Assembly (NCBI GenBank): GCA_017520505.1
Contig: JAFXFN010000006.1
Coordinates: forward strand, 40,091-104,090
Source of the DNA: Clostridia bacterium
Lineage (GTDB): Bacteria; Bacillota; Clostridia; Oscillospirales; CAG-272
DNA: 64,000 bases
Reading direction: 5' to 3'
A program made the translations under genes and the position numbers. Position 1 is the stretch's first letter, and every line of letters begins with the position of its first letter. The notes under the pieces were generated by a model. It was not told where the DNA came from and searched no databases. It saw only the letters and a list, made by a program, of their open reading frames with translations. Below, piece by piece: positions 37,501 to 46,086 of the stretch.

Positions 37501-38239
37501 TAAATTCAACACGGCACTCGAAAGATACGATGCGCTCGAAGAGGTCGTCAAATACACAAACGTTGACGTTATCGGCTTCCAGGAATACGGCCTTGAGGTT
37601 ATGAATAACTTTACCCACCGCTTGCAGGCAAACGGATACACGGTATTCGGAAATGACCTTTCAAACGGATTGCAAAACAGAACTGTTATCGCATTCAAAA
37701 CTTCACGCTTCACTTGCGTTGAAAAGGGATTCTTTGCTTTGCCGGGTGACGATGACAATACCAACCCCTGGTACGGTACAAACTGGGCAGTGCTTAAAGA
37801 CAATCAAACAGGCAAAACGTTTGCCGTAACGTCATCTCACTTCTTCAACAGAGGAACGGATGAAGAAAAGCTTGCAACACGTATTCTTAACTCTGAAAAG
37901 GTCGTTGCCCTTACAAAGGACATACAGAAAAAACACGGTTGCGAGGTCATAAACTTTGGTGACTTCAATATGCGTTCATTTGACGAAGCATATCACGTTA
38001 TGGTAAAAGACGGTTATCTTACGGATTCAAGATTTGATTCCTACAGAGATGACTTTCTTGAACGTATAGGTCATGTACTCGGCTCAACTGCAGCACACGA
38101 GGGCTCACCGTCAAGAACCATTGACTTTTTGTTCACCACGGAGAAGGTAAACACACTCCGCACAAGAGCAGTAAGAAATATGCACACAGGTATCGGAACA
38201 GACCACTATCCGATATACGTTGACGTTGCAATAAATTAA
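34508..38239 (+). CDS. large secreted multidomain protein with ricin-like lectins and an endonuclease/exonuclease/phosphatase domain
   Basis: 1243 residues from the ATG at 34508, after GAAAGGAAC. Signal peptide ~1-28. Residues ~38-121 hold two copies of a short repeat of the 'YY..DV..YG...HF...G..EGR' kind found in clostridial surface proteins. Two ricin-type beta-trefoils follow (~127-262 and ~277-410; each has a QxW-like 'LWNLVRQDDG' or 'LWRFIRFSDG'). Then a lamin-tail-like domain (~418-560), a ~425-residue region I do not recognise, and a C-terminal EEP domain (~987-1243) with 'DVIGFQE', 'NFGDFNMR', 'SRTIDFLF' and 'GTDHYPIYVD'. It probably binds glycans and cuts phosphodiester bonds (DNA, RNA or lipid) outside the cell. 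There is no C-terminal anchor. Confidence 0.78.
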   Translation: MKKKYRILSLCLLLAVIITSIPFLTRAAIDIPTDIKPIVFNAAYYAAKHSDVKNVYGDDAQGLYDHFLTYGIKEGRQASPIFSVSHYLSQNSDLKSAYGTDNEKALTHFINTGSNEARITAPAENLGSNVKVRISVSSTGLNVGYSNTNVQTNTTLLEAAQLWNLVRQDDGGYKITNIATGKLMTVKGGATANGTNVELADDNGSNSQTWYIYKNMNNTYTIRSKCGVKCVLTVKNGSTSSGTNIQMNTFAGGASQEFNIQMESTLEAMTPVDIGSNFWGNIQATSSNYNLALSGDNVLLRYANTGYNQLWRFIRFSDGSYEITNLKNGKSLACDGFPGTPGSNVYVKFSNNTASQRWYIYEVNGNYVLGTRSALSSVMEVTGGTVASGTNIQLASFSSSSAAQQFKVKKIEKTDIEKNLAISEICESPANASYEFIEATNVSNKSINLKEYSLYRFACTNGSGKYQYTGYQAILGLVAGTGTDTSLSFLAKLNLSSYNTVIYPGEVAVLWFVKYADRALTVDDFKNYWESQGCSMDGVNVVRIATYDETSDLYPASGINTNTGIGFLPDNKVGVAISLIKNSALATRLENGKVLKDYTASSDAPLDVALTAQLHSVADSTAVYIFADGAKTGKSHNFYSFVDTEAYLDTCNEQLEDYMLKYTHVFPAVPYSAQVTGTLSSDGCPSLLGEYINVDSSGNPASIAIGVDSGNLDTPTPGVKRFGQFAGFKLVNAETDTSGNVVLTGSFTEDIYSKAGFIVTAVCADTGKLTVKKTELTSDFTIEGNVYKFTVKIGGLPITDKGIILNVVPFGVDKETGDRAVSARRQIRCPLVNVTINGASIEGLRVTYLADEKNAPINDLTGILDAIELLADDIEYYTGIEVETGIYNPRASYPQIVVASEGDTSGGNALVANNKAVGENQYTIVAKTKRELYIVGDSAMAAEYACQIVSRAISGAVGTFELSTLSSDYPETLDTSNHTLAMTDGADYRIMTMNIQDHKFNTALERYDALEEVVKYTNVDVIGFQEYGLEVMNNFTHRLQANGYTVFGNDLSNGLQNRTVIAFKTSRFTCVEKGFFALPGDDDNTNPWYGTNWAVLKDNQTGKTFAVTSSHFFNRGTDEEKLATRILNSEKVVALTKDIQKKHGCEVINFGDFNMRSFDEAYHVMVKDGYLTDSRFDSYRDDFLERIGHVLGSTAAHEGSPSRTIDFLFTTEKVNTLRTRAVRNMHTGIGTDHYPIYVDVAIN

Positions 38240-38252
38240 ACGATATTATCAT

Positions 38253-38290
38253 GAAAGCTCCTAAATTACAGGAGCTTTCTTCATATATAT
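38253..38290 (+). terminator. terminator of the large secreted protein gene
   Basis: GAAAGCTCCT / AGGAGCTTTC (10 bp, loop of 7) followed by an AT-rich TTCATATATATTATTTTT tail. Confidence 0.75.
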
Positions 38291-38327
38291 TATTTTTAAA
38301 AATTTCGATATTATTTTCAGGTTTCTG

Positions 38328-38355
38328 CCTAACATTTTCAAAAACACACCGACTA
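38328..38355 (+). promoter_or_regulatory. candidate ECF-type promoter of the sigma-factor gene
   Basis: CCTAAC (38328-38333), a 16-base spacer and CGACTA (38350-38355), which recalls the AAC and CGT-type boxes read by ECF sigma factors. No good sigma-A promoter is seen at this place, so self-activation is possible. Confidence 0.35.
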
Positions 38356-38392
38356 TATAAGTGAAAGCATTGATCAAAGCTTGGAGAAAGAA

Positions 38393-40018
38393 ATGAAAAA
38401 ACAAGACTTGCTGAATTATTTTGATGATACCCTGCTTGATAAGCTGTTCGGCTTTTGTTATGCAAGAACGAATGACAGCCATGAAGCGGAGGAGCTTTGC
38501 TCCGACATTATTTTTGCCCTTGTAAAAGCTTCAAAAAGCGAGGGAGAAATAGAAAGCGTCTATCCGTTTATATGGAAAGTTGCAAGAAACGTATATGCCG
38601 ACTTTTCAAACAACCGAAGAAAGCACACCGAAAAGGTATATGAGGGTGATTCGGAGGAATTTTTACTAAAATTGGCGGATGACGACACTGCAGATGTCAC
38701 CGAAGAGCTTTTACATACCGTGTACAAGCGTATAGCTTTTCTCACAAAAGCGTACAGAGAAGTAATGATTTTGTTCTATATAGACGGTCTTTCCACAGCG
38801 GAAATAGCAAAACTGCAAAATACAAGCGAGGGCGCTGTCCGTCAAAGACTTTTTTCAGCAAGAGAAAAGATCAAAAGTGAGGTAGAAGAAATGTCAGATA
38901 CTTATAACAGACCCGTAGCACTTGAGAAAATTGATTTTGTAATTTGGGGAACAGGAGATCCCTCTTGGGGTGACCCGCGTAATGCACACACGAGGATGTT
39001 TTCAAATCACATAATATGGCTTTGTCATAAAAAGCCTATGAGCGCATCGGAAATTGCCGAGGAACTCAACGTGCCGACGTTGTATGTGGAAGAAGAGCTT
39101 GAAATACTGACAAAAGGCGCAAACGGCGAATACGGATTTTTGCGCCGTCTTGAAAATGGAAAATATGCAATAAACTTCATTTTACTTGATAAGGATGTAT
39201 TTGAAAAAGCAAATTCGATTTATACAGAACAATTACCGAAAATTTGCGACATAATATCAAAGTACATTGAAGAACATAAAGCTGAATATCTTGCTTTTCC
39301 TTATCTGAACAAAAATATTGATTTGAATCTTATTTTTTGGCAACAGATATCGAGTATAGCCGATTCTTTTGCAACCTGTGTTAAAGACAGTTTGCAAAAA
39401 AATCATTTTTCGGATATTGCCGTAACAGAGCGTCAATTCAGTATCTTCGGCTACGTTGACAACGGAAAGTATTACGGAAACGGTTGGGACGGTATCGGAG
39501 CAAGGAACATTTGCGGTTTTTCCGATGTTCGTTTTGATAATATATATATTACACGTATACAAAAACATTTCGATTGCGGACACAATATATCAACAGACCC
39601 GCTTTTACAGCTTGCGCTCCGTGCCATTGACGGACTTGATATTTCATCATTATCAGATGGCGAAAAGGAACACGCCGCCAAAGCCGTTGAATGCGGATAT
39701 CTGTACCGTGACGGTGATATGCTTTACACAAAAATTCTCGCATGCGCACTTTCCGACCGTAGCAAACTTTTTGATATCAGCAACTCTTTACAAAACGGAT
39801 ATTTTGACGAAGATTCAAAGATGGTTGCAGAGAAAATTGCATCGCTTATCAAAAAATCCGTTCCTAATTATCTTCTCGGTGAATGGAGATTGGCAAACAG
39901 CCTTGCCGGTATGCCTGTCCTTGATGCAGTTGTTGAGTGTCTTATTGAAAAAGGTGTACTGACTCCTCCCGAAAACGGAATCGGCGCTGAGGGTTGTTGG
40001 ATGAGTGTTGAAAAGTAA
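38393..40018 (+). CDS. ECF-type sigma factor with a ~380-residue C-terminal extension
   Basis: 541 residues from the ATG at 38393, after GGAGAAAG. Residues ~5-80 look like sigma region 2: 'GFCYARTNDSHEAEELCSDI' and 'VYPFIWKVARNVYADF'. Residues ~108-160 are region 4: 'LTKAYREVMILFYIDGLSTA' followed by 'AEIAKLQNTSEGAVRQRLFS'. Ordinary ECF factors end there at 160-200 residues. Here about 380 residues follow, starting with a winged-helix-like part ('KPMSASEIAEELNVPTLYVE') and then a soluble domain I do not recognise. It has no signal or membrane helix, and no anti-sigma gene is adjacent, so the extension may itself control activity. Confidence 0.75.
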   Translation: MKKQDLLNYFDDTLLDKLFGFCYARTNDSHEAEELCSDIIFALVKASKSEGEIESVYPFIWKVARNVYADFSNNRRKHTEKVYEGDSEEFLLKLADDDTADVTEELLHTVYKRIAFLTKAYREVMILFYIDGLSTAEIAKLQNTSEGAVRQRLFSAREKIKSEVEEMSDTYNRPVALEKIDFVIWGTGDPSWGDPRNAHTRMFSNHIIWLCHKKPMSASEIAEELNVPTLYVEEELEILTKGANGEYGFLRRLENGKYAINFILLDKDVFEKANSIYTEQLPKICDIISKYIEEHKAEYLAFPYLNKNIDLNLIFWQQISSIADSFATCVKDSLQKNHFSDIAVTERQFSIFGYVDNGKYYGNGWDGIGARNICGFSDVRFDNIYITRIQKHFDCGHNISTDPLLQLALRAIDGLDISSLSDGEKEHAAKAVECGYLYRDGDMLYTKILACALSDRSKLFDISNSLQNGYFDEDSKMVAEKIASLIKKSVPNYLLGEWRLANSLAGMPVLDAVVECLIEKGVLTPPENGIGAEGCWMSVEK

Positions 40019-40025
40019 TATAATA

Positions 40026-40062
40026 CCGTCTGTAAACCAAACGGTTATACAGACGGCATTTA
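40026..40062 (+). terminator. terminator of the sigma-factor gene
   Basis: CCGTCTGTA-AACC / GGTT-A-TACAGACGG around loop AAAC (40026-40056), eight bases after the stop. The T-tract (CATTTAAAA) is weak. Confidence 0.65.
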
Positions 40063-40098
40063 AAACGAATTTATCACAAGTTTTTATAATTTATTGAG

Positions 40099-40370
40099 TC
40101 TACGCCATTTTATGCAGTCTTGTATTTTATAAATAGATTTCCGTAGGAAATCTGCGCCATTTGCCTGCAGGCAGTTCGTTTGCATACGCAGTTGCAAACG
40201 AACTGTGGGGGGTGCAGGCATGGCGCCTATACTGTAAAGATTCAGATAAAACGAAGCAGTTTCAAACACAATTTCTTTTATTATGTCATTCGTGAATGCC
40301 CCCTACGTTTTTTAAACACTTTGTTTATTCTGTAAAATTCGGTGTTGCAGGGTTGATTCACGAATCAACC
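40099..40370. repeat. cluster of inverted repeats in a 440-base gene-free region
   Basis: No plausible gene is present between 40019 and 40458. Visible structures: AGATTTCC/GGAAATCT hairpin (40135-40153); a two-part hairpin with outer stem GCGCCAT+GCCTGCA (40154-40169) / TGCAGGC+ATGGCGC (40213-40226) and inner 13-bp stem CAGTTCGTTTGCA (40172-40184) / TGCAAACGAACTG (40193-40205), with a G-run in the internal loop; palindromes CATTCGTGAATG (40287-40298) and GGTTGATTCACGAATCAACC (40351-40370). An imperfect direct repeat, TCTACGCCATTTTATGCAG (40099-40117) and TCTGCGCCATTTGCCTGCAG (40151-40170), marks the left side. It may be a non-coding RNA, a small mobile repeat or a decayed element. Confidence 0.6.
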
Positions 40371-40416
40371 GTTTTAACCCATTAGGCGATAACTATATTT
40401 TATTTCTATAAAACAC

Positions 40417-40442
40417 AAGGGACGGTCAACAAACCGTCCCTT
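40417..40442 (-). terminator. pheST terminator
   Basis: AAGGGACGGT / ACCGTCCCTT (10 bp, loop CAACAA); on the minus strand it is followed by TTGTGTTTTAT and sits 17 bases after the pheT stop. Confidence 0.85.
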
Positions 40443-40458
40443 ATTTGATTTAGTGATT

Positions 40459-42861
40459 TTAGCTTCTTATTGTTATGCCGAGCTCTTTGTCGAGGTTTGC
40501 AAGCATCTTGGAAATTGCCGCTTCTGTTTCCTCTGCTGTGAGTGTTCTGTCGGGAGCACGGAGAGATACGGAATAAGAAATACTCTTTTTACCGCCTGTC
40601 TGTGCGCCGATGTAAATATCAAACAGCTTGACACCGTCAAGGAGCTTGCCGAGTGACTTTTTGATAACCTTTTCGATCTTTGCCGCTTCAAGGTCAACAT
40701 CACACATAAACGAGAAGTCACGTGTTACAGCCGGGAACTTGGGCAGGGGCTTGTACTGCGCAACGTCACCTGCGTTTGCAAGGAGAAGCTCAAAGTCAAG
40801 GTCTGCAACGAATACGGGCTTATCTATCGAATAATTTTCGCAAACACCGTAGCTTACCTGACCGAAAATACCAAGCTCAATACCGTCTTTGACTATCTTT
40901 GCGCATCTGCCGGGGTGGAAGATGGGACAAGTGGTTACTGCTTCAAATTCAACGTCCTTGACGCCTGTGAATTCAACAACCGCTTCAACGATGCCTTTAA
41001 GCGCATAGAAATCGCCTTTAAGCGTACCGATAACGACCTTTGTCTTTTCCTCGGGAAGTGTTCCGGGGATACCCTTGTCGTTCGTCACGATTCCCTCACG
41101 GGGGATATATACCTTTGCCATTTCGTAAAGGGCGGCATCTGTATTGTTATAGTTATTATTTCTTGCAAGAACCTCAAGCATCGAAGGAATTGCCGTTGTA
41201 CGCATTACGCTTGTGTCTTCACCGAGAGGGTTGCTGATAACAACGCTATTGCGTATAACGCTTTCTTCGGGAAGATTTATCTTGTCGTAATACTTGGGGG
41301 AGATGAACGAGAATGTCTGTATCTCGTTAAGTCCCATACCGCAAAGCGCTGTGCAAAGACCTCTGTAATATCTCTGCTTGGGTGTAAGCTTACCCTCTGC
41401 GGCTGATGTGCGGAAGCGTGTAGACTCAATTTTGTTATAGCCGTAAATTCTTATAACTTCCTCTGCGATGTCGTTCATACACTCAACGTCGCTTCTGTAG
41501 GAAGGAACGTATATTTTATCACCGTCAAGACGGAAGCAAAGCTTTTCAAGCGTTGCTCTCATATCAGCTTCGGAAATGTATGTTCCCAGGAAATTGCTTA
41601 TTCTTTCGGGTTCAAGCTTGATAACTGTTTCTGCCTTCTTTTCGGGGTAAATATCGATAGTACCCTCTGCAACAGTACCTGCACCGAGGAGCTGAACAAG
41701 CTCACACGCACGGTTTACGGCATCCATCGTCAGTTCGGGGTCAAGTCCTTTTTCAAATCTGCCCGAAGACTCCGTTCTCATACCGAGGGCACGGGAAGTA
41801 ATTCTGACGCCTGCTCCGTAGAAGTTAGCGGATTCAAATACGACCGTCTTTGTATCGTCTGTTATCTCGCTGTTTTCGCCGCCCATAATTCCCGCCAAAG
41901 CAACGGGCTTTTCAGCATCGGCAATAACGAGCATGCTTGATTTGAGGGTTCTATCGTTGCTGTCGAGAGTTTTGAATATTTCGCCCTCGTCAGCGCATCT
42001 TACAACGATCTGCTTACCGTCAAGGCACTTATAGTCAAATGCGTGCATCGGCTGACCGTATTCAAGCATAACGTAGTTTGTGATGTCAACGATATTGTTT
42101 ATAGGTCTTACCCCTGCTGCTCTGAGACGTGAACGCATCCAAAGGGGAGAGGGCTCAATTTTTACATTGTGAACGACCTTAGCCGTGTATCTGGGGCAAA
42201 GCGTAGGCTCGTCAACTCTTACGGAAATATAGTCCTCAACCTTACCGTCGCAATCCTTTATTTCGGGTGTACGGAGCTTAAGCTCTGAGTCCATCGTAAC
42301 GGCACTTTCTCTTGCAAGACCGATAACGGAAAGACAGTCGGGACGGTTGGGTGTAATTTCAAATTCAACGACTGTGTCGGAAAGCATCAGGTATTCCTTG
42401 ATGTCAGTACCAACAGGCGCATCAGTGGGAAGAATGAGTATTCCGTCTTCAATTGCACCCGGCATATCGTGTGTCGTGAGGTTAAGCTCACCTATTGAGC
42501 AAAGCATGCCCTGCGAGGTTTCGCCTCTGAGCTTGCCCGTTTTTATCTTGACACCGCCGGGGAGATTTGCACCGTTGAGCGCAACGGGAACTTTATCACC
42601 GACGTTTACGTTTTTAGCACCTGTTACGATCTGCAAGGGCTCAGCCTCGCCCACGTCAATACTGCAAACAACGAGCTTGTCTGCGTTGGGGTGCTTGGAA
42701 ATAGCGTTTATTTTACCGACAACAACATTTGAAATGTCCTCGCCGAGGATCTCAAAGCCCTCGACCTTGGAGCCTGTCGCTGTCATTTTTTCACAATAAT
42801 CTTTTATATCGGGATTACCGATGTTAACGTAATCGGCAAGCCATTTAAGCGGTAATTTCAT
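40459..42861 (-). CDS. pheT: phenylalanyl-tRNA synthetase beta subunit
   Basis: 800 residues, the usual length. It starts 'MKLPLKWLADYVNIG', has an N-terminal tRNA-binding (EMAP-like) domain (~40-150), then B3/B4 editing ('EITPNRPDCLSVIGLARE') and B5 domains, a catalytic-like core ('FSFISPKYYDKINLPEES') and a C-terminal ferredoxin-fold anticodon-binding domain (~705-800, 'LPKFPAVTRDFSFMCD'). The alpha2-beta2 enzyme charges tRNA-Phe and removes mischarged tyrosine. It follows pheS by 14 bases and shares its T-box leader. Confidence 0.97.
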   Translation of the reverse strand: MKLPLKWLADYVNIGNPDIKDYCEKMTATGSKVEGFEILGEDISNVVVGKINAISKHPNADKLVVCSIDVGEAEPLQIVTGAKNVNVGDKVPVALNGANLPGGVKIKTGKLRGETSQGMLCSIGELNLTTHDMPGAIEDGILILPTDAPVGTDIKEYLMLSDTVVEFEITPNRPDCLSVIGLARESAVTMDSELKLRTPEIKDCDGKVEDYISVRVDEPTLCPRYTAKVVHNVKIEPSPLWMRSRLRAAGVRPINNIVDITNYVMLEYGQPMHAFDYKCLDGKQIVVRCADEGEIFKTLDSNDRTLKSSMLVIADAEKPVALAGIMGGENSEITDDTKTVVFESANFYGAGVRITSRALGMRTESSGRFEKGLDPELTMDAVNRACELVQLLGAGTVAEGTIDIYPEKKAETVIKLEPERISNFLGTYISEADMRATLEKLCFRLDGDKIYVPSYRSDVECMNDIAEEVIRIYGYNKIESTRFRTSAAEGKLTPKQRYYRGLCTALCGMGLNEIQTFSFISPKYYDKINLPEESVIRNSVVISNPLGEDTSVMRTTAIPSMLEVLARNNNYNNTDAALYEMAKVYIPREGIVTNDKGIPGTLPEEKTKVVIGTLKGDFYALKGIVEAVVEFTGVKDVEFEAVTTCPIFHPGRCAKIVKDGIELGIFGQVSYGVCENYSIDKPVFVADLDFELLLANAGDVAQYKPLPKFPAVTRDFSFMCDVDLEAAKIEKVIKKSLGKLLDGVKLFDIYIGAQTGGKKSISYSVSLRAPDRTLTAEETEAAISKMLANLDKELGITIRS

Positions 42862-42875
42862 ATTTATTCCCTCCC

Positions 42876-43889
42876 TTAGAACTGTTCCAGAAATCTTACG
42901 TCGTTTTCGTAAAGCAGACGCATATCATCGATATTGTAACGGCGCATAACGACACGCTCAATACCGAGACCGAACGCAAAGCCGCTGTATACCTCGGGGT
43001 CGATTCCGCCCATACGGAGAACGTTGGGGTGTACCATACCTGCACCGAGAATTTCTATCCAGCCTTCGCCCTTACAAAGTCTGCATCCCTCGCCGCCGCA
43101 TACAAAGCAGGAAACGTCAACCTCGGCAGACGGCTCTGTGAACGGGAAGTGGTGGGGACGGAAGCGGATCTTTGTGTCAGCACCGAACATATTTTTTGCA
43201 AATATTTCAAGTGTTCCCTTAAGGTCACCCATTGTAATGCCCTTGTCGATTACAAGACCTTCTATCTGGTGGAACATCGGGGAGTGTGTTGCATCAACCG
43301 CATCGGAACGGTAAACGCGTCCGGGGGAAATGACACGTATCGGGGGTGCTTTGTGCTCCATAGTACGTGCCTGAACACAAGATGTCTGTGAACGGAGCAG
43401 GATATTTTCCGTTATATAGAACGTATCCTGTGTGTCACGTGCGGGATGGTTTTCGGGTGTGTTGAGCGCTGTGAAGTTGTAGTAATCATACTCAACCTCG
43501 GGGCCGTCAACGATCTCAAAGCCCATACCGATAAATATGTTTTCAATTTCTTCCTGAACCTGTGAAAGCGGATGGCGTTTGCCTATCTTTATCTTGCTTC
43601 CGGGAAGCGTTACATCGAGCTTTTCCTTTGCAAGCTTCTTTTCGTTTTCCTTTGCCTTCTGCGCAACAGCGGCGTCTGCAAGGCGTTCTTCAATGTACTG
43701 TCTTACCTCGTTTGCAAGTGCACCGATGACAGGTCTTTCCTCGGCGGAAAGCGCCCCCATTCCTCTCAAAACAGAAGTGAGTTCACCTTTTTTGCCGAGA
43801 AATCTGATGCGGATCTGTTCAAGATCGGCATTTTCAGCTTCAAGCATCGAAACAGCTTCAAGCTTGATTTGTTCAAGTTTCTCTTTCAT
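42876..43889 (-). CDS. pheS: phenylalanyl-tRNA synthetase alpha subunit
   Basis: 337 residues. An N-terminal coiled coil (~1-90) is followed by the class II catalytic core with '[19 protein letters not shown]', '[13 protein letters not shown]', '[19 protein letters not shown]' (motif 3) and the final '[13 protein letters not shown]'. It forms the Phe-adenylating part of the tetramer. It is the first gene of the pheST operon, directly below a T-box riboswitch. Confidence 0.97.
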   Translation of the reverse strand: MKEKLEQIKLEAVSMLEAENADLEQIRIRFLGKKGELTSVLRGMGALSAEERPVIGALANEVRQYIEERLADAAVAQKAKENEKKLAKEKLDVTLPGSKIKIGKRHPLSQVQEEIENIFIGMGFEIVDGPEVEYDYYNFTALNTPENHPARDTQDTFYITENILLRSQTSCVQARTMEHKAPPIRVISPGRVYRSDAVDATHSPMFHQIEGLVIDKGITMGDLKGTLEIFAKNMFGADTKIRFRPHHFPFTEPSAEVDVSCFVCGGEGCRLCKGEGWIEILGAGMVHPNVLRMGGIDPEVYSGFAFGLGIERVVMRRYNIDDMRLLYENDVRFLEQF

Positions 43890-43924
43890 ACTCTATTCCT
43901 TTTCTTTAATTTATTTTTGGGGAC

Positions 43925-44185
43925 GAAAAAAGCCCCGCCCCAAAAGGGACGAAGCCGAATACTCCGCGGTACCACCCTAATTTCCCGTTAAAACGGGACA
44001 CTCATCAGCCATAACGGTGCCAACCGTCCGTGACTACTGTTATTTCACCACGGCTGTCTGTCAGAAATTCTGACCGCAGGGGGAAATGCAAAGCACGCAC
44101 ACGATACTGTATCACAGCACACACAGCTCTCTGAAATCGTATAGCGGTAAGCCAACCCTGCCGACATTTACTTTTATACTCTAAC
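43925..44185 (-). promoter_or_regulatory. T-box riboswitch (tRNA-Phe responsive) controlling pheST
   Basis: On the minus strand the T-box core AGGGTGGTACCGCGGA (43978-43963) is a near-perfect match to the antiterminator consensus. It is followed by a terminator in which GGCTTCGTCCC pairs with GGGGCGGGGCT, using G-U pairs, and a TTTTTT run (about 43956-43926). Several hairpins upstream (to ~44185) would form stem I and stems II/III. Uncharged tRNA-Phe is expected to bind and prevent termination; I could not pin the specifier codon with certainty, though a UUC is present near 44065-44070. Confidence 0.93.
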
Positions 44186-44325
44186 ATAAACATATTAAAA
44201 AATCAAGTATTTTTTTAATTTTATGCAAATATTTTTTTAGTTCTTAGATTATTCTCATATTTTGTAATTATAATTTAAAATTATATGTTAAAATGCGTAT
44301 TATTATTGCTTAGTCAGGTATAAAT

Positions 44326-45225
44326 ATGTCGGAAATTATAATACATTCGTTGGTTCACTCATTGAAAGATTCGCTTATAGCGCTTCCCTTTTTGTTTGCG
44401 GCGTACTTTTTGCTCGAATTTTTGGAGCATCGCTCCGAAATAAAGCTTGCAAAGGCATTGTCAAGCGAAAAGATAGGCCCTCTCGGCGGTGCCTTTGTCG
44501 GCTGTATTCCGCAGTGCGGAATGGGTGTTTTGTCATCCCATCTTTTTTCATCGGGCATGATAAGCGCAGGTGCGCTTATTGCGGTATTTGTTTCAACCTC
44601 GGACGAGGCGCTTCCCGTTATTTTGTCACACCCCGATAAAATTGCATCTGTCTTCCCTCTTTTGCTTTCAAAAATTGCGGCGGCTGTCTTTGCCGGTTAT
44701 ATATTTGATTTCATCTTTTCGCACCGCCGTCACAAGCACGAGGATATACCGCACGACCACAACAGCCACGGCGAATGCGGAAGCTGTGAGGATATAAAAA
44801 GCCTTGAGGATCACCACTGCAAAGACGAATGCGGTGAAAACATCTTCGTTTCGGCGATAAAAAGAACGCTTCTCATTTTCTTCTATATTTACGTAGTCAC
44901 GGTGGTATTTGCCATTCTGACTGAGGTCATAGGAGAAGATACAATATCTGCATTTTTGAGTAAAAGCTATTATCTTCAGCCGATATTCGCCGCCGTCATC
45001 GGTCTTATACCGAACTGTGCAATTTCCGTTATCATAACGGAGCTTTATCTTTCACAAGCGATAGGCTTCGGTGCAGTCGTCGCAGGACTTTCAACGGGTG
45101 CGGGCATCGGATACATAACTCTTTTCAAAACGAATAAGAGCAAAAAGGAAGCCGCTATGATAGTTTTGTATACACTTTTGTTTTCTATCGTATTCGGTGA
45201 GATACTTCAGATATTATTTGCATAA
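44326..45225 (+). CDS. putative heavy-metal/manganese exporter (ArsP_2-like)
   Basis: 299 residues with about eight to ten membrane segments in two similar halves. Each half has a 'GCIPQCGMGV' or 'GLIPNCAISV' motif, the mark of the ArsP_2 family (putative ten-helix metal exporters, also annotated as manganese transporters). The loop between halves (~128-175) is rich in His, Cys and acidic residues ('HRRHKHEDIPHDHNSHGECG'), which fits metal binding. The substrate is not known. The ribosome binding site is weak. The next gene follows after three bases, so it opens a long co-directional run. Confidence 0.75.
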   Translation: MSEIIIHSLVHSLKDSLIALPFLFAAYFLLEFLEHRSEIKLAKALSSEKIGPLGGAFVGCIPQCGMGVLSSHLFSSGMISAGALIAVFVSTSDEALPVILSHPDKIASVFPLLLSKIAAAVFAGYIFDFIFSHRRHKHEDIPHDHNSHGECGSCEDIKSLEDHHCKDECGENIFVSAIKRTLLIFFYIYVVTVVFAILTEVIGEDTISAFLSKSYYLQPIFAAVIGLIPNCAISVIITELYLSQAIGFGAVVAGLSTGAGIGYITLFKTNKSKKEAAMIVLYTLLFSIVFGEILQILFA

Positions 45226-45228
45226 GAT

Positions 45229-46086
45229 ATGTTTGGATTTATTAAACCTTACACACCCGAGCTTAAAGTAAAGGAAAATGAGCTTTACGGTGCTGTCTAC
45301 TGCGGACTTTGCCGTTGCATGGGCAAAAGCACGTCACGTCTTTCACGCCTTGCACTCAGTTACGATTCGGTTTTTTTGGCATTACTGCGCATATCATTAT
45401 TTGAAGAAAAGCTTGACGTAGAAAAGAAGCGTTGTCCCGTTTGCTTTTTCAAAAAAAGGGCGTCGGTTATGCCGACAGAACAGCTTGAATATACAGCCGC
45501 CGTTTCGTCATATCTTATTTATTATAACGTCCTTGATGACATCAAGGACTCCAAGGGATTTAAAAAAATAACCTCTTATCTTATCTATCCGTTTGCAAAG
45601 CGGATAAAGAAAAAGGCAAAGCCGCTACCCGAAATTGAAAAGGAAATATCGGAGCGTCTTTCACAGATCGAAAGACTTGAAAAAGAAAACACTCCGTCTG
45701 TTGACAAAGTCGCCGATGTATTCGGAAGGCTTATGGGAAAAATAACCGCCTACGGCATCGACGACGAACACAAAAGGCTGACTGCCTACGAAGCAGGCTA
45801 TCACACAGGGCGTTTTATTTACATTGCAGATGCCGTGTCCGACTATGAAAAAGACAAGAAAAGCAAAGAATACAATCCGTTTATCGTATCAAATACCGAT
45901 ATGAGCAAAGCCTCAGAACGGCTTTACCGTGCGCTTTGCACAGAATCGTCGCACGTTTACGGTGCTTGCGCTTTGCTGACACACGGTATGTGCGGCGCAA
46001 TTTGTGAAAACATTGCACAGCTCGGACTTGTGCACACAGCAAAAACAATAACAGAAAAGCAAGCACACCCCCGAAAGGAAATATAA
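45229..46086 (+). CDS. DUF5685 family protein
   Basis: 285 soluble residues, no signal peptide or membrane helix. N-terminal cysteine motifs '[10 protein letters not shown]' (~24-33) and '[10 protein letters not shown]' (~68-77) and a helical body fit DUF5685, a clostridial family of unknown function usually found next to a J-domain gene. The cysteines could hold zinc or an iron-sulfur cluster (inference). It begins three bases after the exporter-like gene and shares one base with the next, so coupling is tight. Confidence 0.65.
   Translation: MFGFIKPYTPELKVKENELYGAVYCGLCRCMGKSTSRLSRLALSYDSVFLALLRISLFEEKLDVEKKRCPVCFFKKRASVMPTEQLEYTAAVSSYLIYYNVLDDIKDSKGFKKITSYLIYPFAKRIKKKAKPLPEIEKEISERLSQIERLEKENTPSVDKVADVFGRLMGKITAYGIDDEHKRLTAYEAGYHTGRFIYIADAVSDYEKDKKSKEYNPFIVSNTDMSKASERLYRALCTESSHVYGACALLTHGMCGAICENIAQLGLVHTAKTITEKQAHPRKEI

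Noticed and set aside
39456..39962. 168-codon plus-strand open frame inside the sigma-factor extension
   Set aside because: It is in a different frame inside a continuous longer reading frame; no ribosome binding site.
40084..40269. 61-codon minus-strand open frame over the folded region
   Set aside because: The codons simply cross the inverted repeats; no ribosome binding site and no protein-like composition.
40099..40370. CRISPR array
   Set aside because: The repeats are inverted and unequal, without regular direct repeats and spacers.
43925..44185. A tRNA gene in the pheST upstream region
   Set aside because: The hairpins end in a T-box core and terminator; there is no cloverleaf or TTCGAATC-type arm.
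44326..45225. Defence or toxin-antitoxin role for the metal exporter/DUF5685/J-protein set
   Set aside because: No toxin, nuclease or phage-defence motif; the visible features point to metals and chaperones.
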